Origin: Avibacterium avium
GTDB taxonomy: Bacteria > Pseudomonadota > Gammaproteobacteria > Enterobacterales > Pasteurellaceae
Assembly: GCF_900454535.1 (NCBI RefSeq)
Contig: NZ_UGSP01000001.1
Location: 290,501-354,500, forward strand
Reading direction: 5' to 3'
DNA length: 64,000 nucleotides
Position 1 is the stretch's first letter, and each line of letters opens with the position of its first letter. This document shows, one piece after another, positions 28,384-38,199 of this stretch. Below the pieces are notes generated by a model. That model saw nothing but the letters and a program-made list of their open reading frames with translations, was not told the origin of the DNA and searched no databases. The position numbers and the translations under genes are program-made.

Positions 28384-31008
28384 TTACCATTGATAGCTAT
28401 AACCAAGATTTAGCTGGACATTCTCTCTATAACGGCTTCCCATTTGATTTTTCACAGACACATCGAAAGAACCCAATGTGGTTTTCAGTGCTGTACCTAA
28501 TTCAAACTGAGTGCGGTTACCGAATGATTGAATATCGGCTTTATATTGGTTGATAACAATATCGCTTGAGCCAAAATCATTTAGCCAATAAATTCCGGCA
28601 TAAGGTTTTAGGCTAAGCGATGAAAACGCAATATTTCCCATAAATTGAGCGCCCAATTTGCTGCGGTAAGTTGTGTTACCATTAAATTTGGTTGCCGATA
28701 TGCTCGCTTGTGGCACAACACTCCAATTAGCAGACATTGGCAATTTAATGCCTGTACCAAGGCGTAAGCTATGCGCATTGAAGCTTTGTTTATCAACTTC
28801 ATCACCACTTAAGCGTAAGCGGTTGTAGCTGTAATCGGCATCAAGGAATAAGCCGTTTTGCCACTGCATTCCGCCATAAATACCGATATGGTTACCTTTG
28901 ATTTTTGCGCTGCCGTAATCTTTGTCGAAATCAATTTTGCCTTGACCAAGCCCCGTATAAAGCCCTGCATAGTAATAGGTATCTTGATTGACAAAATGCG
29001 TATCATAGCCAACATTCAGCAAATGATTACGCTGTTTAAAGCCAGATGTGTTGGCTAAGAGTGTTTGGTACGAATCCACTTCGCTCCAATTATTGGTATT
29101 TTGCACCCAGAACCCGGTTAAGCGTTCTGTATTATGCAAGAAACCAACGCGTTCGCTTACTGTTTCCCCTTGTGTATATAAATAAGCGCGCACCGCCTGT
29201 TGGATTGAAATCACATTATTGGCATATTGACTAAATGTTCTCGCTCCCTCATCATCGCCTTGCGGTTGCGGTTGCGGTTGCGGTTGCGGTTGCGGTTGCG
29301 GTTGCGGTTGCGGTTGCGGTTGCGGTTGCGGTTGCGGTTGCGGTTGCGGTTGCGGTTGCGGTTGCGGTTGCGGTTGCGGTTGCGGTTGCGGTTGCGGTTG
29401 CGGTTGCGGTTGCGGTTGCGGTTGCGGTTCTTCAGTATCGGCTGATTTTCCTTTATGTGCCAATACCCAGTTATTATTATCTTTCGCTAATTCATAGCGA
29501 TAAATCCCTGCATCGACATAAGGCTTATCTTTTAAGCTGAATGTTCCATCGCCTGAATTGGTTTTCACTAAAATGACTTTGCCATTTTCTTTTTTCGGTT
29601 CATTGCGAGAATTTCGCACCAGTAAACGATGCTCACCTGTTACGCTACCTTTGACAATAATCTGATCGGCTTTTTCAGAAGCAAGATCGGAATTTAGAAT
29701 AAATTCACCGTTACCCGATAAATCTTGGTTAATTGTTAAGGTGTGGAATGCGGAATCTGGCTCAAACTCAATGGTTGAATTATTTACGTTGAGATTATCT
29801 AAGGTGCTATCGCCTTTAAATTTCCACTGGCTATTGCCATTTAAGGTTAAGTCCACCGTGCCGTGTTCGTAGTTAGGATTGATATAGCTCACGCCTTGCA
29901 ATTTCGCGCCTTGATCGGCTTGGATTTTTAGGGATAGATTGTTGCTGATGTCAGGCGCATCAGGTTCTTCTCTAATCAGATCGATTATATGCTGATCATT
30001 AATATCAATTAATCGATCTGCTTTAATTTCGCCGCCATTAATTTGAAAAGCAATGGCATCTTTTTTTGCATTCTCAGTAATATAATTAAAGAAAGAACCT
30101 GCTGAAATAGTATTATTGTCAAGGGTGATTTTAGAAACTAATTCTTTGGTTTCATCTCCCCTTGTTGGGCCTTCTAATTTAAATACATAGCTTTTATTAT
30201 TCAAAGAAATTTGGCTATTTGTTAAATCTAACGTCATTTGGTCTTTAATTTCTTTTGCAAAATCAAAGACAGCTTGCCCATCTTGATTGCCTGTTATGGA
30301 TAGATGATTTCCGTTAAAATTTATTCCCCCAAAGTTTGATATAGCACTCGCGTTCTCTGCATTCATTAAAATAGACAAACTCTCTAATTGTATATTGGAA
30401 TGATAAGAATCAATTCCTTCCGTACCATTACCATTTAAAATAATTTTTCCTCCTTGGGCAATTAAATCTCCTTGATATAGATGAATTGCGCTCCCCCCAT
30501 ATTCATTTTCTCCATTGATTTGTTCTACGCTTGAACCTACCGTCAATGTTACGTTTGGTTTCACTACGCCCGTATCGCCTAACATAAGGCTAAGAATAGC
30601 CGCACCGTCGTTAGGGTGGTGGTCCAACGTAGCGGATACACCTTCATTCAGAGTAATGCGGTTCTTTGCTGGACTTGTTATGACAGCAAATAATGAGGAA
30701 CCGAGTCTTTTGCCATTTTGGTCAATTTCACTAGAAGTGGCTTCTCTATTTTTATAATTTCCTTTTAAAACGGTAATGTTGAAAGCTTTATCATCATTAG
30801 CAGAAAATTCCCCTTCTGATAAAAGACGAGTATTTCCTCTTGAAAATGAAGGCTCATTAATTTGATATATATTGGGATTAAACGTTGATATAGATGTCAT
30901 AAAATTACACCCATATTCATTAGAACAAGTCAAATCAATTGCATTCGCTTGCGAATAGCAGGCAACTAATATTGCAGCTAAAGATAAATTTGTTGATAAC
31001 TTCTGCAT
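28384..31008 (-). CDS. Autotransporter with Gln-Pro repeat linker
   Basis: 874 residues. Signal peptide about 1-23 (MQKLSTNLSLAAILVACYSQ, then ANA). Passenger about 24-520, rich in Asn, Gly and Ser with beta-helix-like repetition (LTLNGNSQWKFKGDSTLDN). A (Gln-Pro) tract spans about residues 527-583. Then a type V C-terminal beta-barrel (about 595-874) ending LNLGYSYQW, the aromatic terminus recognised by the BAM complex. The passenger has no serine-protease motif; an adhesin or surface-exposed role is likely but not proven. No obvious homologous named protein recognised. It sits between two peptidase genes. Confidence 0.9.
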   Translation of the reverse strand: MQKLSTNLSLAAILVACYSQANAIDLTCSNEYGCNFMTSISTFNPNIYQINEPSFSRGNTRLLSEGEFSANDDKAFNITVLKGNYKNREATSSEIDQNGKRLGSSLFAVITSPAKNRITLNEGVSATLDHHPNDGAAILSLMLGDTGVVKPNVTLTVGSSVEQINGENEYGGSAIHLYQGDLIAQGGKIILNGNGTEGIDSYHSNIQLESLSILMNAENASAISNFGGINFNGNHLSITGNQDGQAVFDFAKEIKDQMTLDLTNSQISLNNKSYVFKLEGPTRGDETKELVSKITLDNNTISAGSFFNYITENAKKDAIAFQINGGEIKADRLIDINDQHIIDLIREEPDAPDISNNLSLKIQADQGAKLQGVSYINPNYEHGTVDLTLNGNSQWKFKGDSTLDNLNVNNSTIEFEPDSAFHTLTINQDLSGNGEFILNSDLASEKADQIIVKGSVTGEHRLLVRNSRNEPKKENGKVILVKTNSGDGTFSLKDKPYVDAGIYRYELAKDNNNWVLAHKGKSADTEEPQPQPQPQPQPQPQPQPQPQPQPQPQPQPQPQPQPQPQPQPQPQPQPQPQPQPQPQGDDEGARTFSQYANNVISIQQAVRAYLYTQGETVSERVGFLHNTERLTGFWVQNTNNWSEVDSYQTLLANTSGFKQRNHLLNVGYDTHFVNQDTYYYAGLYTGLGQGKIDFDKDYGSAKIKGNHIGIYGGMQWQNGLFLDADYSYNRLRLSGDEVDKQSFNAHSLRLGTGIKLPMSANWSVVPQASISATKFNGNTTYRSKLGAQFMGNIAFSSLSLKPYAGIYWLNDFGSSDIVINQYKADIQSFGNRTQFELGTALKTTLGSFDVSVKNQMGSRYRENVQLNLGYSYQW
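29260..29429 (-). repeat. Hexanucleotide tandem repeat in the autotransporter gene
   Basis: About 28 copies of CCGCAA (plus strand TTGCGG), almost perfect, encoding alternating Gln and Pro. Unit length is a multiple of three, so slippage changes protein length by two residues per unit without changing frame. The other strand is open in two frames (Arg-Leu and Val-Ala repeats) purely because of the repeat. Confidence 0.97.
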
Positions 31009-31065
31009 TTTTTCTCCTTATTCAAAATAAAAAATTTTCAAAAAACAACCGCACTTTAAGACTAG

Positions 31066-32289
31066 TTATTCCTGAGCTACTAGTTCCACCAGTTTTAAGG
31101 TCAGCTCACAAGATTTCACGAAGGAATTAACGGGCAGAAACTCAAAACGGGAATGAAAGTTATGTGCGCCGGTGAAATAATTTGGGGTGGTGATGCCTTT
31201 TACGGACAGGGCTGCTCCGTCTGTGCCGCCGCGCATTGGGATCACTTTTGGCGCTACGTTGATCTGCGCCATTGCATTAAATAATAAATCAATGGATCGG
31301 CGATCTTCACCTAAACTATTGGCGATATTGCCATAAATATCAGAAATTGTGCAATTTATTACCGCTCTTGGGTAGCGCTGTTGCATTTGCTGTACCGCTT
31401 GTTCGATGAAAGCTTTGCGTTGCTCAAATTGGGCTTTATCAAAATCTCGGATAGCAATGCTAAGCTCGGCTTGGCTTTGGTTTGCTTCAAAATGATTAAA
31501 CCACCAGTAGCCTTCTTTGTTTTCTGTACATTCTGGCGTTTGGCTGCGATCAAACAAGGCGATGAAATCTTGTGCGACTAAAATAGGATTAATCAGCACA
31601 TTTTTTGCCGACATTGGGTGTGCACTGACGCCTTGAATAGTTATGCTGGCAGAAGCGGCGTTAAAGTTTTCATACACCACTTCGCCTAGCTCGCAACAAT
31701 CAATGGTGTAGGCGAACTGTGGCTTAAATTTGTTAAGATCCAATAACTTCGCACCACGTAAGCCAATTTCTTCATCAGGCACAAAAGCGATATAAATATC
31801 CCCTGTAGCAATATTATTCTGCTTAATCATTGAAAGTGCGGTCATAATATTGGCAATTGCCGCTTTGTTATCTGCACCTAACACACTCGTGCCATCACTA
31901 AAAATGATCTCTTGCCCTTGGTAAGGCAAAATTTCAGGGTGTTCAGCAACTGTCAGCCAAATATTTTTCTCCGCATTAAGTTGCAAATCCTGTCCGTTAA
32001 AGGTTTGAATTTGCGGTGTGATATGAGGAGATAACGCAACATCTACGGTATCCATATGAGCACAAAAACCGATGGCAGTGGCATTCGTTTTAGTGCCTTT
32101 CAAAACGCCTGTTACGTTGGCGTGTTGGTCAATTTCAACCTCTTGCACGCCTAATTCTTGCAATTCTTTCGCCAATAGCTTTGCCATTTCCCATTGTCCT
32201 TGGCTACTCGGCACAGAAGGATTACTTGCATCACTTTGACTGCTAATCGCAAGATAACGAAAAAAACGATCAATTAATTGTTGTTGCAT
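31066..32289 (-). CDS. pepT: Peptidase T (tripeptide aminopeptidase)
   Basis: 407 residues, normal for PepT, an M20 zinc peptidase releasing the N-terminal residue of tripeptides. Zinc ligands and catalytic residues: His in GFCAHMDTVD, Asp in VLGADNKAAIA, Glu pair in PDEEIGLRGA, Asp in TIDCCELGE, and His in FTGAHNFHSRFE. Good site GAGGGAGG before the ATG. It lies 18 bases after abgT and is probably co-transcribed, pairing uptake with hydrolysis. Confidence 0.95.
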   Translation of the reverse strand: MQQQLIDRFFRYLAISSQSDASNPSVPSSQGQWEMAKLLAKELQELGVQEVEIDQHANVTGVLKGTKTNATAIGFCAHMDTVDVALSPHITPQIQTFNGQDLQLNAEKNIWLTVAEHPEILPYQGQEIIFSDGTSVLGADNKAAIANIMTALSMIKQNNIATGDIYIAFVPDEEIGLRGAKLLDLNKFKPQFAYTIDCCELGEVVYENFNAASASITIQGVSAHPMSAKNVLINPILVAQDFIALFDRSQTPECTENKEGYWWFNHFEANQSQAELSIAIRDFDKAQFEQRKAFIEQAVQQMQQRYPRAVINCTISDIYGNIANSLGEDRRSIDLLFNAMAQINVAPKVIPMRGGTDGAALSVKGITTPNYFTGAHNFHSRFEFLPVNSFVKSCELTLKLVELVAQE

Positions 32290-32307
32290 AATGCCTCCCT
32301 CTTTTCA

Positions 32308-33849
32308 CTATGCTTTAGGATATGTGTAGCCGCTATCAAAACCAAGCGGAATGCCTAAGCCCCAGAATACATATAACACAAGGGTTAGCACAATAAATAA
32401 GCCGATGGTATATGGAATCATCATCGAACAAAGCGTTCCCACGCCAGTATTTTTACAATAACGCTGACAATAAGAAATCAATAATGGATAAAACGCAAAC
32501 ATTGGCGTTGAAACATTCATTACTGAATCACTAATTCTAAATGCCGCTTGGGTTAATTCGGGTGAAATATTCACTGACATTAGCATTGGCACGAGAATTG
32601 GCGACAAAATTGCCCATTTTGATGTGGCGGACGTGATAATAATATTTAGCAATAAGGTTAATACTAACACGCCAAACACGGTGATACCCGCAGGCATTTG
32701 CAAGGTTTTCAAAAATTCAGCACCTGATAAGGCAATCAATGTGCCGATTCCTGAACGGTTAAAAGAATACAAAAATTGTGCACAGAAAAAGGAAAACACA
32801 ATAAATGGCACAAGGGTATAAGTGATTTTCTCCATTGCTTTGGTGACTGTGCGAGTATCTTTAAATGTGCCTGCAATAATGCCGTGAACCAAAGAAGGCA
32901 CTGCAAAGAAAATCAGCAATAATGGCACAATCATTTGCATAATCGGCGATTTTGGACTAGTCAATGAACCATCTGACGCTCTCAATAACGAGTTTTCAGG
33001 ATACGCCAATAAAAACAATCCCACCACCATTAACAACAGCACCAACGATGCCCAGCGAAAGGCTTTTAAGTCTTGTGCAGTTGGTGGGTTAATCGTGGTG
33101 TCTTTGCTATCTAAATCCTTATCAATAGGCATTGTGCGTTTTAAATGCGGATCGATAATTTTATCTGTAATATACCAGCAGGTTAATATCACAAAGAATG
33201 TGCTACCTAGACTAACAAAATAATTACACAGCACATTCACATCATAGCTCGGATCTAAAATACGCGCGGCACTTTGTGTGAAACTCTGCATAATAGGATC
33301 AATAATCGAGGGCGTAAAACTGGCGGAAAAGCCCCCTGCTAAGCCCGCAAATGACGCCGCAATTCCCGATAAGGGGTGCTTGCCCACGGAATAGAAAATC
33401 AATGCAGAAATAGGCATTAAAATCACATAAGCAGAATCTGCTGCAAGATGAGCGAATACAGAAATGATAATTACGGCTGGTGTAACTATTTTCTTTGGAA
33501 TAATACTTAACGCACGGCTCAAACCTACATTAATAAAACCACTCGCCTCAGCAATCCCAATGCCAAAAGTCGCAACAATAGTAATACCCAAGGGTGGAAA
33601 ATTCACAAAATTTTTGGTGAGTGATGAGAAAAAGGTTGCAATTTCAGAAGATTGGAAAAGATTAGTGATTTGAATCGGTGTTTTTTGAATGGGGTGGATA
33701 TAATCAAAATGGAAATAAGAAAGTCCCCAAGAAAGTAACCAACACACAATTAGTGCATAAATAAACAACATTGTAATGTCGGGTAATTTATTGCCGATAT
33801 ATTCAATTTTTTGTAGCCAATTTCGTCTTGGCATCGCCGCTTCAGCCAT
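32308..33849 (-). CDS. abgT: AbgT-family transporter
   Basis: 513 residues with about 12 membrane segments. Matches the AbgT family (E. coli AbgT takes up p-aminobenzoyl-glutamate; MtrF of Neisseria is a related drug exporter). Seen: GNKLPDITMLFIYALIVCW, a PLGITIVATFGIGIAEASGF re-entrant-like region, and VAHL/SATSKWAILSPILVPML near the C-terminus. In an operon with pepT, so uptake of a peptide-like or p-aminobenzoyl-dipeptide substrate is plausible. The exact substrate is inferred only from the family. Confidence 0.88.
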   Translation of the reverse strand: MAEAAMPRRNWLQKIEYIGNKLPDITMLFIYALIVCWLLSWGLSYFHFDYIHPIQKTPIQITNLFQSSEIATFFSSLTKNFVNFPPLGITIVATFGIGIAEASGFINVGLSRALSIIPKKIVTPAVIIISVFAHLAADSAYVILMPISALIFYSVGKHPLSGIAASFAGLAGGFSASFTPSIIDPIMQSFTQSAARILDPSYDVNVLCNYFVSLGSTFFVILTCWYITDKIIDPHLKRTMPIDKDLDSKDTTINPPTAQDLKAFRWASLVLLLMVVGLFLLAYPENSLLRASDGSLTSPKSPIMQMIVPLLLIFFAVPSLVHGIIAGTFKDTRTVTKAMEKITYTLVPFIVFSFFCAQFLYSFNRSGIGTLIALSGAEFLKTLQMPAGITVFGVLVLTLLLNIIITSATSKWAILSPILVPMLMSVNISPELTQAAFRISDSVMNVSTPMFAFYPLLISYCQRYCKNTGVGTLCSMMIPYTIGLFIVLTLVLYVFWGLGIPLGFDSGYTYPKA

Positions 33850-33980
33850 TGTTTTCTCCTTACTAAAAATACGAATAATGGCTTGATTATATGATGCTCA
33901 TTTAAGTAAATCTAGGGGAAATCCATTCATTTTTATACGAAAAAAATCAAAATTTTTTACCGCACTTTTGCCTTATTTTT

Positions 33981-34268
33981 TTATAACAACTGCGCAACAA
34001 TATTAGGAATCACTTTCGGCATAGGGATAAAAATTTGTTTATGGCGGTTGAGTTCGCCTTTTTCGATGAGAATACTGCTTTTTGGCACTTTAAAGGTTTT
34101 GCTTAAGAATTTAAGCAAATGGGCGTTGGCTTGGCCATCAATAGGTGGGGCGGTGATGGTGATTTTTAGCTCGTTGTCGTGCAAGCCAACAATTTGATCT
34201 TTACTGGCTTTCGGTTGCAGAAAAATGCGCAACCGAAGTCCTTGCGTGCATTGTTCGATCGCATTCAT
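33981..34268 (-). CDS. yggU: YggU/DUF167 family protein
   Basis: 95 residues from the ATG at 34268, sharing its A with the yggT stop (TAATG), a sign of translational coupling; a start at 34283 would overlap yggT further. DUF167 domain with [20 protein letters not shown] and [20 protein letters not shown] conserved small protein without known function. The yggT-yggU pair is conserved in gamma-proteobacteria. Confidence 0.9.
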   Translation of the reverse strand: MNAIEQCTQGLRLRIFLQPKASKDQIVGLHDNELKITITAPPIDGQANAHLLKFLSKTFKVPKSSILIEKGELNRHKQIFIPMPKVIPNIVAQLL

Positions 34269-34831
34269 TAGGCAAATTGCCATAAGATAGGCGCAATGTC
34301 GTACATTACACGGTTGGCGTAAAATAATAAAAATGCCAATAACATCGGGGAGAAATCAATCATTCCCGTGTTCGGTAAAATACGGCGAATCGGGTTCAGC
34401 AAAGGTTGCGTGAGCTGATAAAGGGTATATTGCAACGGGTTTTGCCCACGGTTAAACCAGCTTAAAATGGCTTGGAAAAACAACACATAAATCACCGCTT
34501 CACCCATAGTGCGCAAGGTATGCAATAACCCGATGTAAAGATAAAGCAAGGGATTTGCCACCACTTGCGCTGATCCTAATAAATCTAACAACGGATATTT
34601 TGCCACGCCTAATGCCACACACAACGCCAATGCTGCGGTATTTAAGCCTTTCACCGTAGGTAAAAACTTTTGCAATGGCGCAAGCACAGGTTGAGTGAAT
34701 TTCACTAAGGTTTGCGAAAAAGGATTATAAAAATCCACGCGGCTATATTGAAACCACGCACGCAAAATTAGCACGAAACTAAAAACATTAATTAGGGTAT
34801 AAACTAAAAACTGAAGGGAATTTAAGCCCAT
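34268..34831 (-). CDS. yggT: YggT family membrane protein
   Basis: 187 residues with two YGGT repeats, each with two membrane segments: [20 protein letters not shown] (first) and [20 protein letters not shown] (second). Inner-membrane protein; family members have been linked to osmotic tolerance and cell division, but the function is not established. Ribosome binding site AAGGAG. Coupled to yggU and 17 bases downstream of corA. Confidence 0.9.
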   Translation of the reverse strand: MGLNSLQFLVYTLINVFSFVLILRAWFQYSRVDFYNPFSQTLVKFTQPVLAPLQKFLPTVKGLNTAALALCVALGVAKYPLLDLLGSAQVVANPLLYLYIGLLHTLRTMGEAVIYVLFFQAILSWFNRGQNPLQYTLYQLTQPLLNPIRRILPNTGMIDFSPMLLAFLLFYANRVMYDIAPILWQFA

Positions 34832-34848
34832 TATTTTCTCCTTAAAAA

Positions 34849-35796
34849 TTACAACCAGCCTTTGCGTTTAAAATAAATATAAGGCGTAAGCGCCGCAACG
34901 ATCATTAAACCAATCGCCATAGGATAGCCATATTTTAAATGCAATTCTGGCATAAATTCAAAGTTCATTCCGTAGGTGGACGCCACCAAGGTTGCAGGCA
35001 GGAACATCACCGACACTACAGAGAAAAATTTCATAATTTTATTCTGCTCAATATTGATATAACCCATTGCCGCTTGCATTAAGAAATTCACTTTTTGGAA
35101 TAAGGATTCATTATGCGGTTGCAGGGATTCAATATCGCGTAAAATATCGCGCGCTTGCTCTAACTGATTGGCAGGCAGACGCGTTTTGCGCACCAAAAAG
35201 CTCAATGCGCGTTGCGTATCCATCAAACATAAACGCACTTTGGAACTGGCATCTTCTTGCTCTGTGAGTGTAGCAAGCGCTTTATCAAAGGCTTCGCCCT
35301 GCTTGCCCTCCAAAATAACGTGGCTTAATTTTTCCAAATCTGCGTAAGCATTTTCGATTACATCGGCGAGCTGCTCGATTTTGGTTTCAAATAAATCTAA
35401 CAGCACTTCATAGGCGTTACATTCCACCAATCGTTGGCTGCGCGAACGCATTCGATAAAGGCGAAACGCTGGCAATTCGCGATCACGAAGGGTGAACAAA
35501 CGCCCATCACGCAAGGTAAACGCCACGCTGGCAATGTCGGCATAATCATTTTCATCTTCACAATAGAAAAAAGAGTGCAAATGCAAGCCGTCTTCGTCTT
35601 CAAAGAAACGCGCAGACGCTTCAATATCTTCCAATTCTAAGAAAGATGCCAAACTTTGCCCTAAGCCCTGTTGCAACATTTCACGTTCTTCGCTTGACGG
35701 CTCAAGCAAATCAATCCAAATGGCGGCGTTGAGATTTTCATCACCTTCATCTAGCCGAATTAAACGCGCATTTTCCAGTGCAAAAGCATTAATCAT
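34849..35796 (-). CDS. corA: Magnesium/cobalt transporter CorA
   Basis: 315 residues, close to E. coli CorA (316). Long cytoplasmic N-terminal domain, then two C-terminal membrane helices; the signature [10 protein letters not shown] between them contains the GMN selectivity motif. Forms a pentameric Mg2+ channel. First of a corA-yggT-yggU transcript. The upstream region (35797-36067) carries a possible leader RNA. Confidence 0.95.
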   Translation of the reverse strand: MINAFALENARLIRLDEGDENLNAAIWIDLLEPSSEEREMLQQGLGQSLASFLELEDIEASARFFEDEDGLHLHSFFYCEDENDYADIASVAFTLRDGRLFTLRDRELPAFRLYRMRSRSQRLVECNAYEVLLDLFETKIEQLADVIENAYADLEKLSHVILEGKQGEAFDKALATLTEQEDASSKVRLCLMDTQRALSFLVRKTRLPANQLEQARDILRDIESLQPHNESLFQKVNFLMQAAMGYINIEQNKIMKFFSVVSVMFLPATLVASTYGMNFEFMPELHLKYGYPMAIGLMIVAALTPYIYFKRKGWL

Positions 35797-35839
35797 TTTG
35801 TCATACTCCTTGAGGGATTATGAACAAACCCGATGAACA

Positions 35840-36032
35840 AAAGAAAACTAAATAATCAGCACAAAAGTGCGGTGCAAAATTTTCGATTATTTAATTAAAG
35901 ATACCTAATAATTGAGGTAATGAAACTTACCTGCGAAATCTCGCCGATAAGTGGAGGACGAGATTTAGATCAACGATGAATTGGGTATCGACTATGACTG
36001 TCCAAAGTGTGTGTCCTCTTGTTGCTAAATCG
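35840..36032 (-). ncRNA. Candidate structured RNA or long corA leader
   Basis: Minus-strand RNA predicted from the promoter at 36039-36067. Complementary segments: GATTTAG (36031-36025) with CTAAATC (35968-35962) and GAGGAC (36018-36013) with GTCCTC (35959-35954) occur in crossing order, as in a pseudoknot or a switch. Further hairpins: GCGA/TCGC (35943-35932) and AGGTAA/TTACCT (about 35933-35914). A stem AAATAATC/GATTATTT (35892-35850) followed by a T-rich run could terminate it. No coding frame is convincing. I do not recognise a known RNA family. Confidence 0.35.
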
Positions 36033-36038
36033 TGCGGA

Positions 36039-36067
36039 ATGTTACGCTTCAATGGGGTGTTCGTCAA
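36039..36067 (-). promoter_or_regulatory. Strong sigma-70-type promoter downstream of the ABC-F gene
   Basis: Minus strand TTGACG (36067-36062), 17-base spacer, TAACAT (36044-36039). Reads toward corA, with transcription predicted from about 36032, some 235 bases upstream of the corA start. Confidence 0.65.
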
Positions 36068-36097
36068 GAATTTATATAGCAAAAAGAAGCTTTCGTC

Positions 36098-38011
36098 TTA
36101 TTCAGCAATCACTCTCTCAATCTCTTCCTGCACTGCAAACCATCCCATTTCGACTTCGTCTAGCTGTTTTTTGTATTCTGCTTGGTCTTTTAAAAGTGCG
36201 GTGAGATTTTCTTTCATTTCTGCTTGGTACAGATCACCGTTGGCGAGCTGTTGCTCAATGTCTGCCAGCTTTTGTGATAGGGTTTCCATTTTGCTTTCCC
36301 ATTGGGCGAGAGATTTTCGCAATGGCGCGAGCTGTTGGCGAAGTTCTGCTTCTTTTCGTTTTTGCTCTTTACGATTTTGGCTGCTGCTTTCTTTATTGCT
36401 TTCTGTTTTGCCTGAGGGTTGGCTTTGGCTATTTTGTTCGTTGAGCCATTTTTGATAATCGTCTAGATCGCCTTTAAACTCTTCCACTTGTCCATCGTGA
36501 ACCAAATAAAATTCATCAACAGTGTTGCGTAATAAATGGCGGTCGTGGGAAACAATCACTAATGAGCCTTGATAATCCACCAAGGCTTCGGTTAGGGCTT
36601 GGCGCATATCTAAATCTAAATGGTTGGTCGGCTCATCTAATAACAATAAATTCGGTCGCTGCCAAACGATTAATGCCAACACCAAACGTGCCTTTTCGCC
36701 GCCTGAAAAGGTGGCAACAGGCTCATTCACTTTATCGCCGTGAAAGGCGAAACTGCCGAGATAAGTGCGTAATTGTTGCTCCGTTTGTTGTGGGGCGAGC
36801 TGCTGCATATGCCAAAGGGCGCTTTCTTCCGCGCGCAAGGTATCCAGCTGATGTTGGGCAAAATAACCAAGCTGCACGCCTTTTGCGAGCTGAATATTGC
36901 CAGAAAGTGCGGTGATTTCTCCCGCTAATAATTTAATCAGCGTGGATTTTCCTGCGCCATTTTTACCCAGCAAACCAATGCGCGAGCCGGGAACAAGATT
37001 TAATTTGATTTGTTTCAGAATTTCTGTGATTTGTCCGTTATTTTCATAACCTGCACTGACTTTTTCCATTGAAAGCAATGGGTTAGGCAACGCCAGCGGC
37101 TCACGAAACTCAAAAGTAAACGGATTATCCACATAAGCCGGGGCGATGAGTTCCATTTTCGCCAACGCCTTAACGCGACTTTGTGCTTGTTTTGCCTTGC
37201 TCGCTTTGGCTTTAAAGCGGTCAATATATTTTTGTAAATGTGAGATTTTTTGCTGTTGCTGACGGTATAACGCCGTTTGTTGAGCTAATTTTTCTGCTCG
37301 TTGTTTTTCAAAAGAAGAATAATCACCGGTGTATTCATTTATTTTTTGATTTTCAATGTGCAGAATTTTGTCCACCACAGGATCAAGAAAATCGCGATCG
37401 TGTGAAATCAGCACCAGCGTGCCTTGATATTGTTGCAACCAACGTTCAAGCCAGATCACTGCATCTAAATCCAAGTGGTTAGTGGGTTCATCAAGTAGCA
37501 GTAAATCGGAAGGACATAGCAAGGCTTGTGCCAAATTAAGACGCATACGCCAACCGCCAGAAAATGCACTCACCGGCTGGCTAAGTTCTTCTTGGCTAAA
37601 GCCCAATCCGTTTAACAAGGCCGCCGCGCGAGCTTGGATTGTCCACGCATCAATGGTATCTAATTGTTCGTGAATGCGCGCAATGGCATTGCCATCATTA
37701 TTTTGATTAGCTTGCTCTAACTGTTGCTGTAATGCCACATATTGGCGATCGCCTAAAATCACATAATCCAAGGCAGAAATAGCAAGAGCTGGCGTTTCTT
37801 GGTTCACCCAAGCCAATTGCCAGTTTGTGGGGTAGCTCACTTCGCCGCCCTCTGCACTGATTTCTTTTTTTAATAAGGCGAGTAGCGAAGATTTGCCACA
37901 GCCATTTTTGCCCACCAAGCCCACTTTTTGCTTAGGATTAATGGTGGCGTTGGCATTTTCTAGCAAGGTCGTTTGCCCACGTTTTAACGAAAGATTGGTA
38001 AATAAAATCAT
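36098..38011 (-). CDS. ABC-F family ATPase (YheS-like)
   Basis: 637 residues. Two ABC ATPase domains and no membrane part. Walker A motifs GKNGCGKSS (about residue 35) and GKNGAGKST (about residue 350); signature segments SAFSGGWRMRLNLAQ and ATFSGGEKARLVLAL; Walker B LLLLDEPTNHLDLD twice. The linker and charged C-terminal coiled-coil extension resemble E. coli YheS. ABC-F proteins act on the ribosome E-site to relieve stalled translation. Monocistronic, divergent from oadG. Confidence 0.92.
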   Translation of the reverse strand: MILFTNLSLKRGQTTLLENANATINPKQKVGLVGKNGCGKSSLLALLKKEISAEGGEVSYPTNWQLAWVNQETPALAISALDYVILGDRQYVALQQQLEQANQNNDGNAIARIHEQLDTIDAWTIQARAAALLNGLGFSQEELSQPVSAFSGGWRMRLNLAQALLCPSDLLLLDEPTNHLDLDAVIWLERWLQQYQGTLVLISHDRDFLDPVVDKILHIENQKINEYTGDYSSFEKQRAEKLAQQTALYRQQQQKISHLQKYIDRFKAKASKAKQAQSRVKALAKMELIAPAYVDNPFTFEFREPLALPNPLLSMEKVSAGYENNGQITEILKQIKLNLVPGSRIGLLGKNGAGKSTLIKLLAGEITALSGNIQLAKGVQLGYFAQHQLDTLRAEESALWHMQQLAPQQTEQQLRTYLGSFAFHGDKVNEPVATFSGGEKARLVLALIVWQRPNLLLLDEPTNHLDLDMRQALTEALVDYQGSLVIVSHDRHLLRNTVDEFYLVHDGQVEEFKGDLDDYQKWLNEQNSQSQPSGKTESNKESSSQNRKEQKRKEAELRQQLAPLRKSLAQWESKMETLSQKLADIEQQLANGDLYQAEMKENLTALLKDQAEYKKQLDEVEMGWFAVQEEIERVIAE

Positions 38012-38122
38012 TAAATTTCGGTTTATCTCTGATCAGCAAAGGGGTTATTTTCCACGTTTTTATAAAAATTGCCAATCATTCCAAATTTTTATTGGAAATT
38101 TTTCAAAAACCATTTTCAACAA

Positions 38123-38165
38123 TGTGATCTAGTTCAATTTTTTTATAACCTAAACAGGATATGAT
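38123..38165 (+). promoter_or_regulatory. oadGAB promoter region with CRP-like site
   Basis: TGTGATCTAGTTCAAT (38123-38138) matches the left half of the CRP consensus fully and the right half partly. TATGAT at 38160-38165 is a good -10 without a strong -35, as expected for a CRP-dependent promoter. Confidence 0.45.
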
Positions 38166-38199
38166 ACAAAATGCAGTTTTACATCTTTGAGGTATAAAA

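Noticed and set aside
29260-29429. Tandem repeat array considered as CRISPR
   Set aside because: Repeat unit is six bases with no spacers and lies inside a coding region.
29227-29540. Two long plus-strand frames with Arg-Leu and Val-Ala repeats opposite the autotransporter gene
   Set aside because: They exist only because the hexanucleotide repeat has no stop in any frame; the minus-strand gene has signal peptide, passenger and barrel.
35976-36455. 159-codon plus-strand frame overlapping the ABC-F gene end
   Set aside because: Mostly antisense to a well-conserved ABC-F gene, no ribosome binding site and no recognisable domain.
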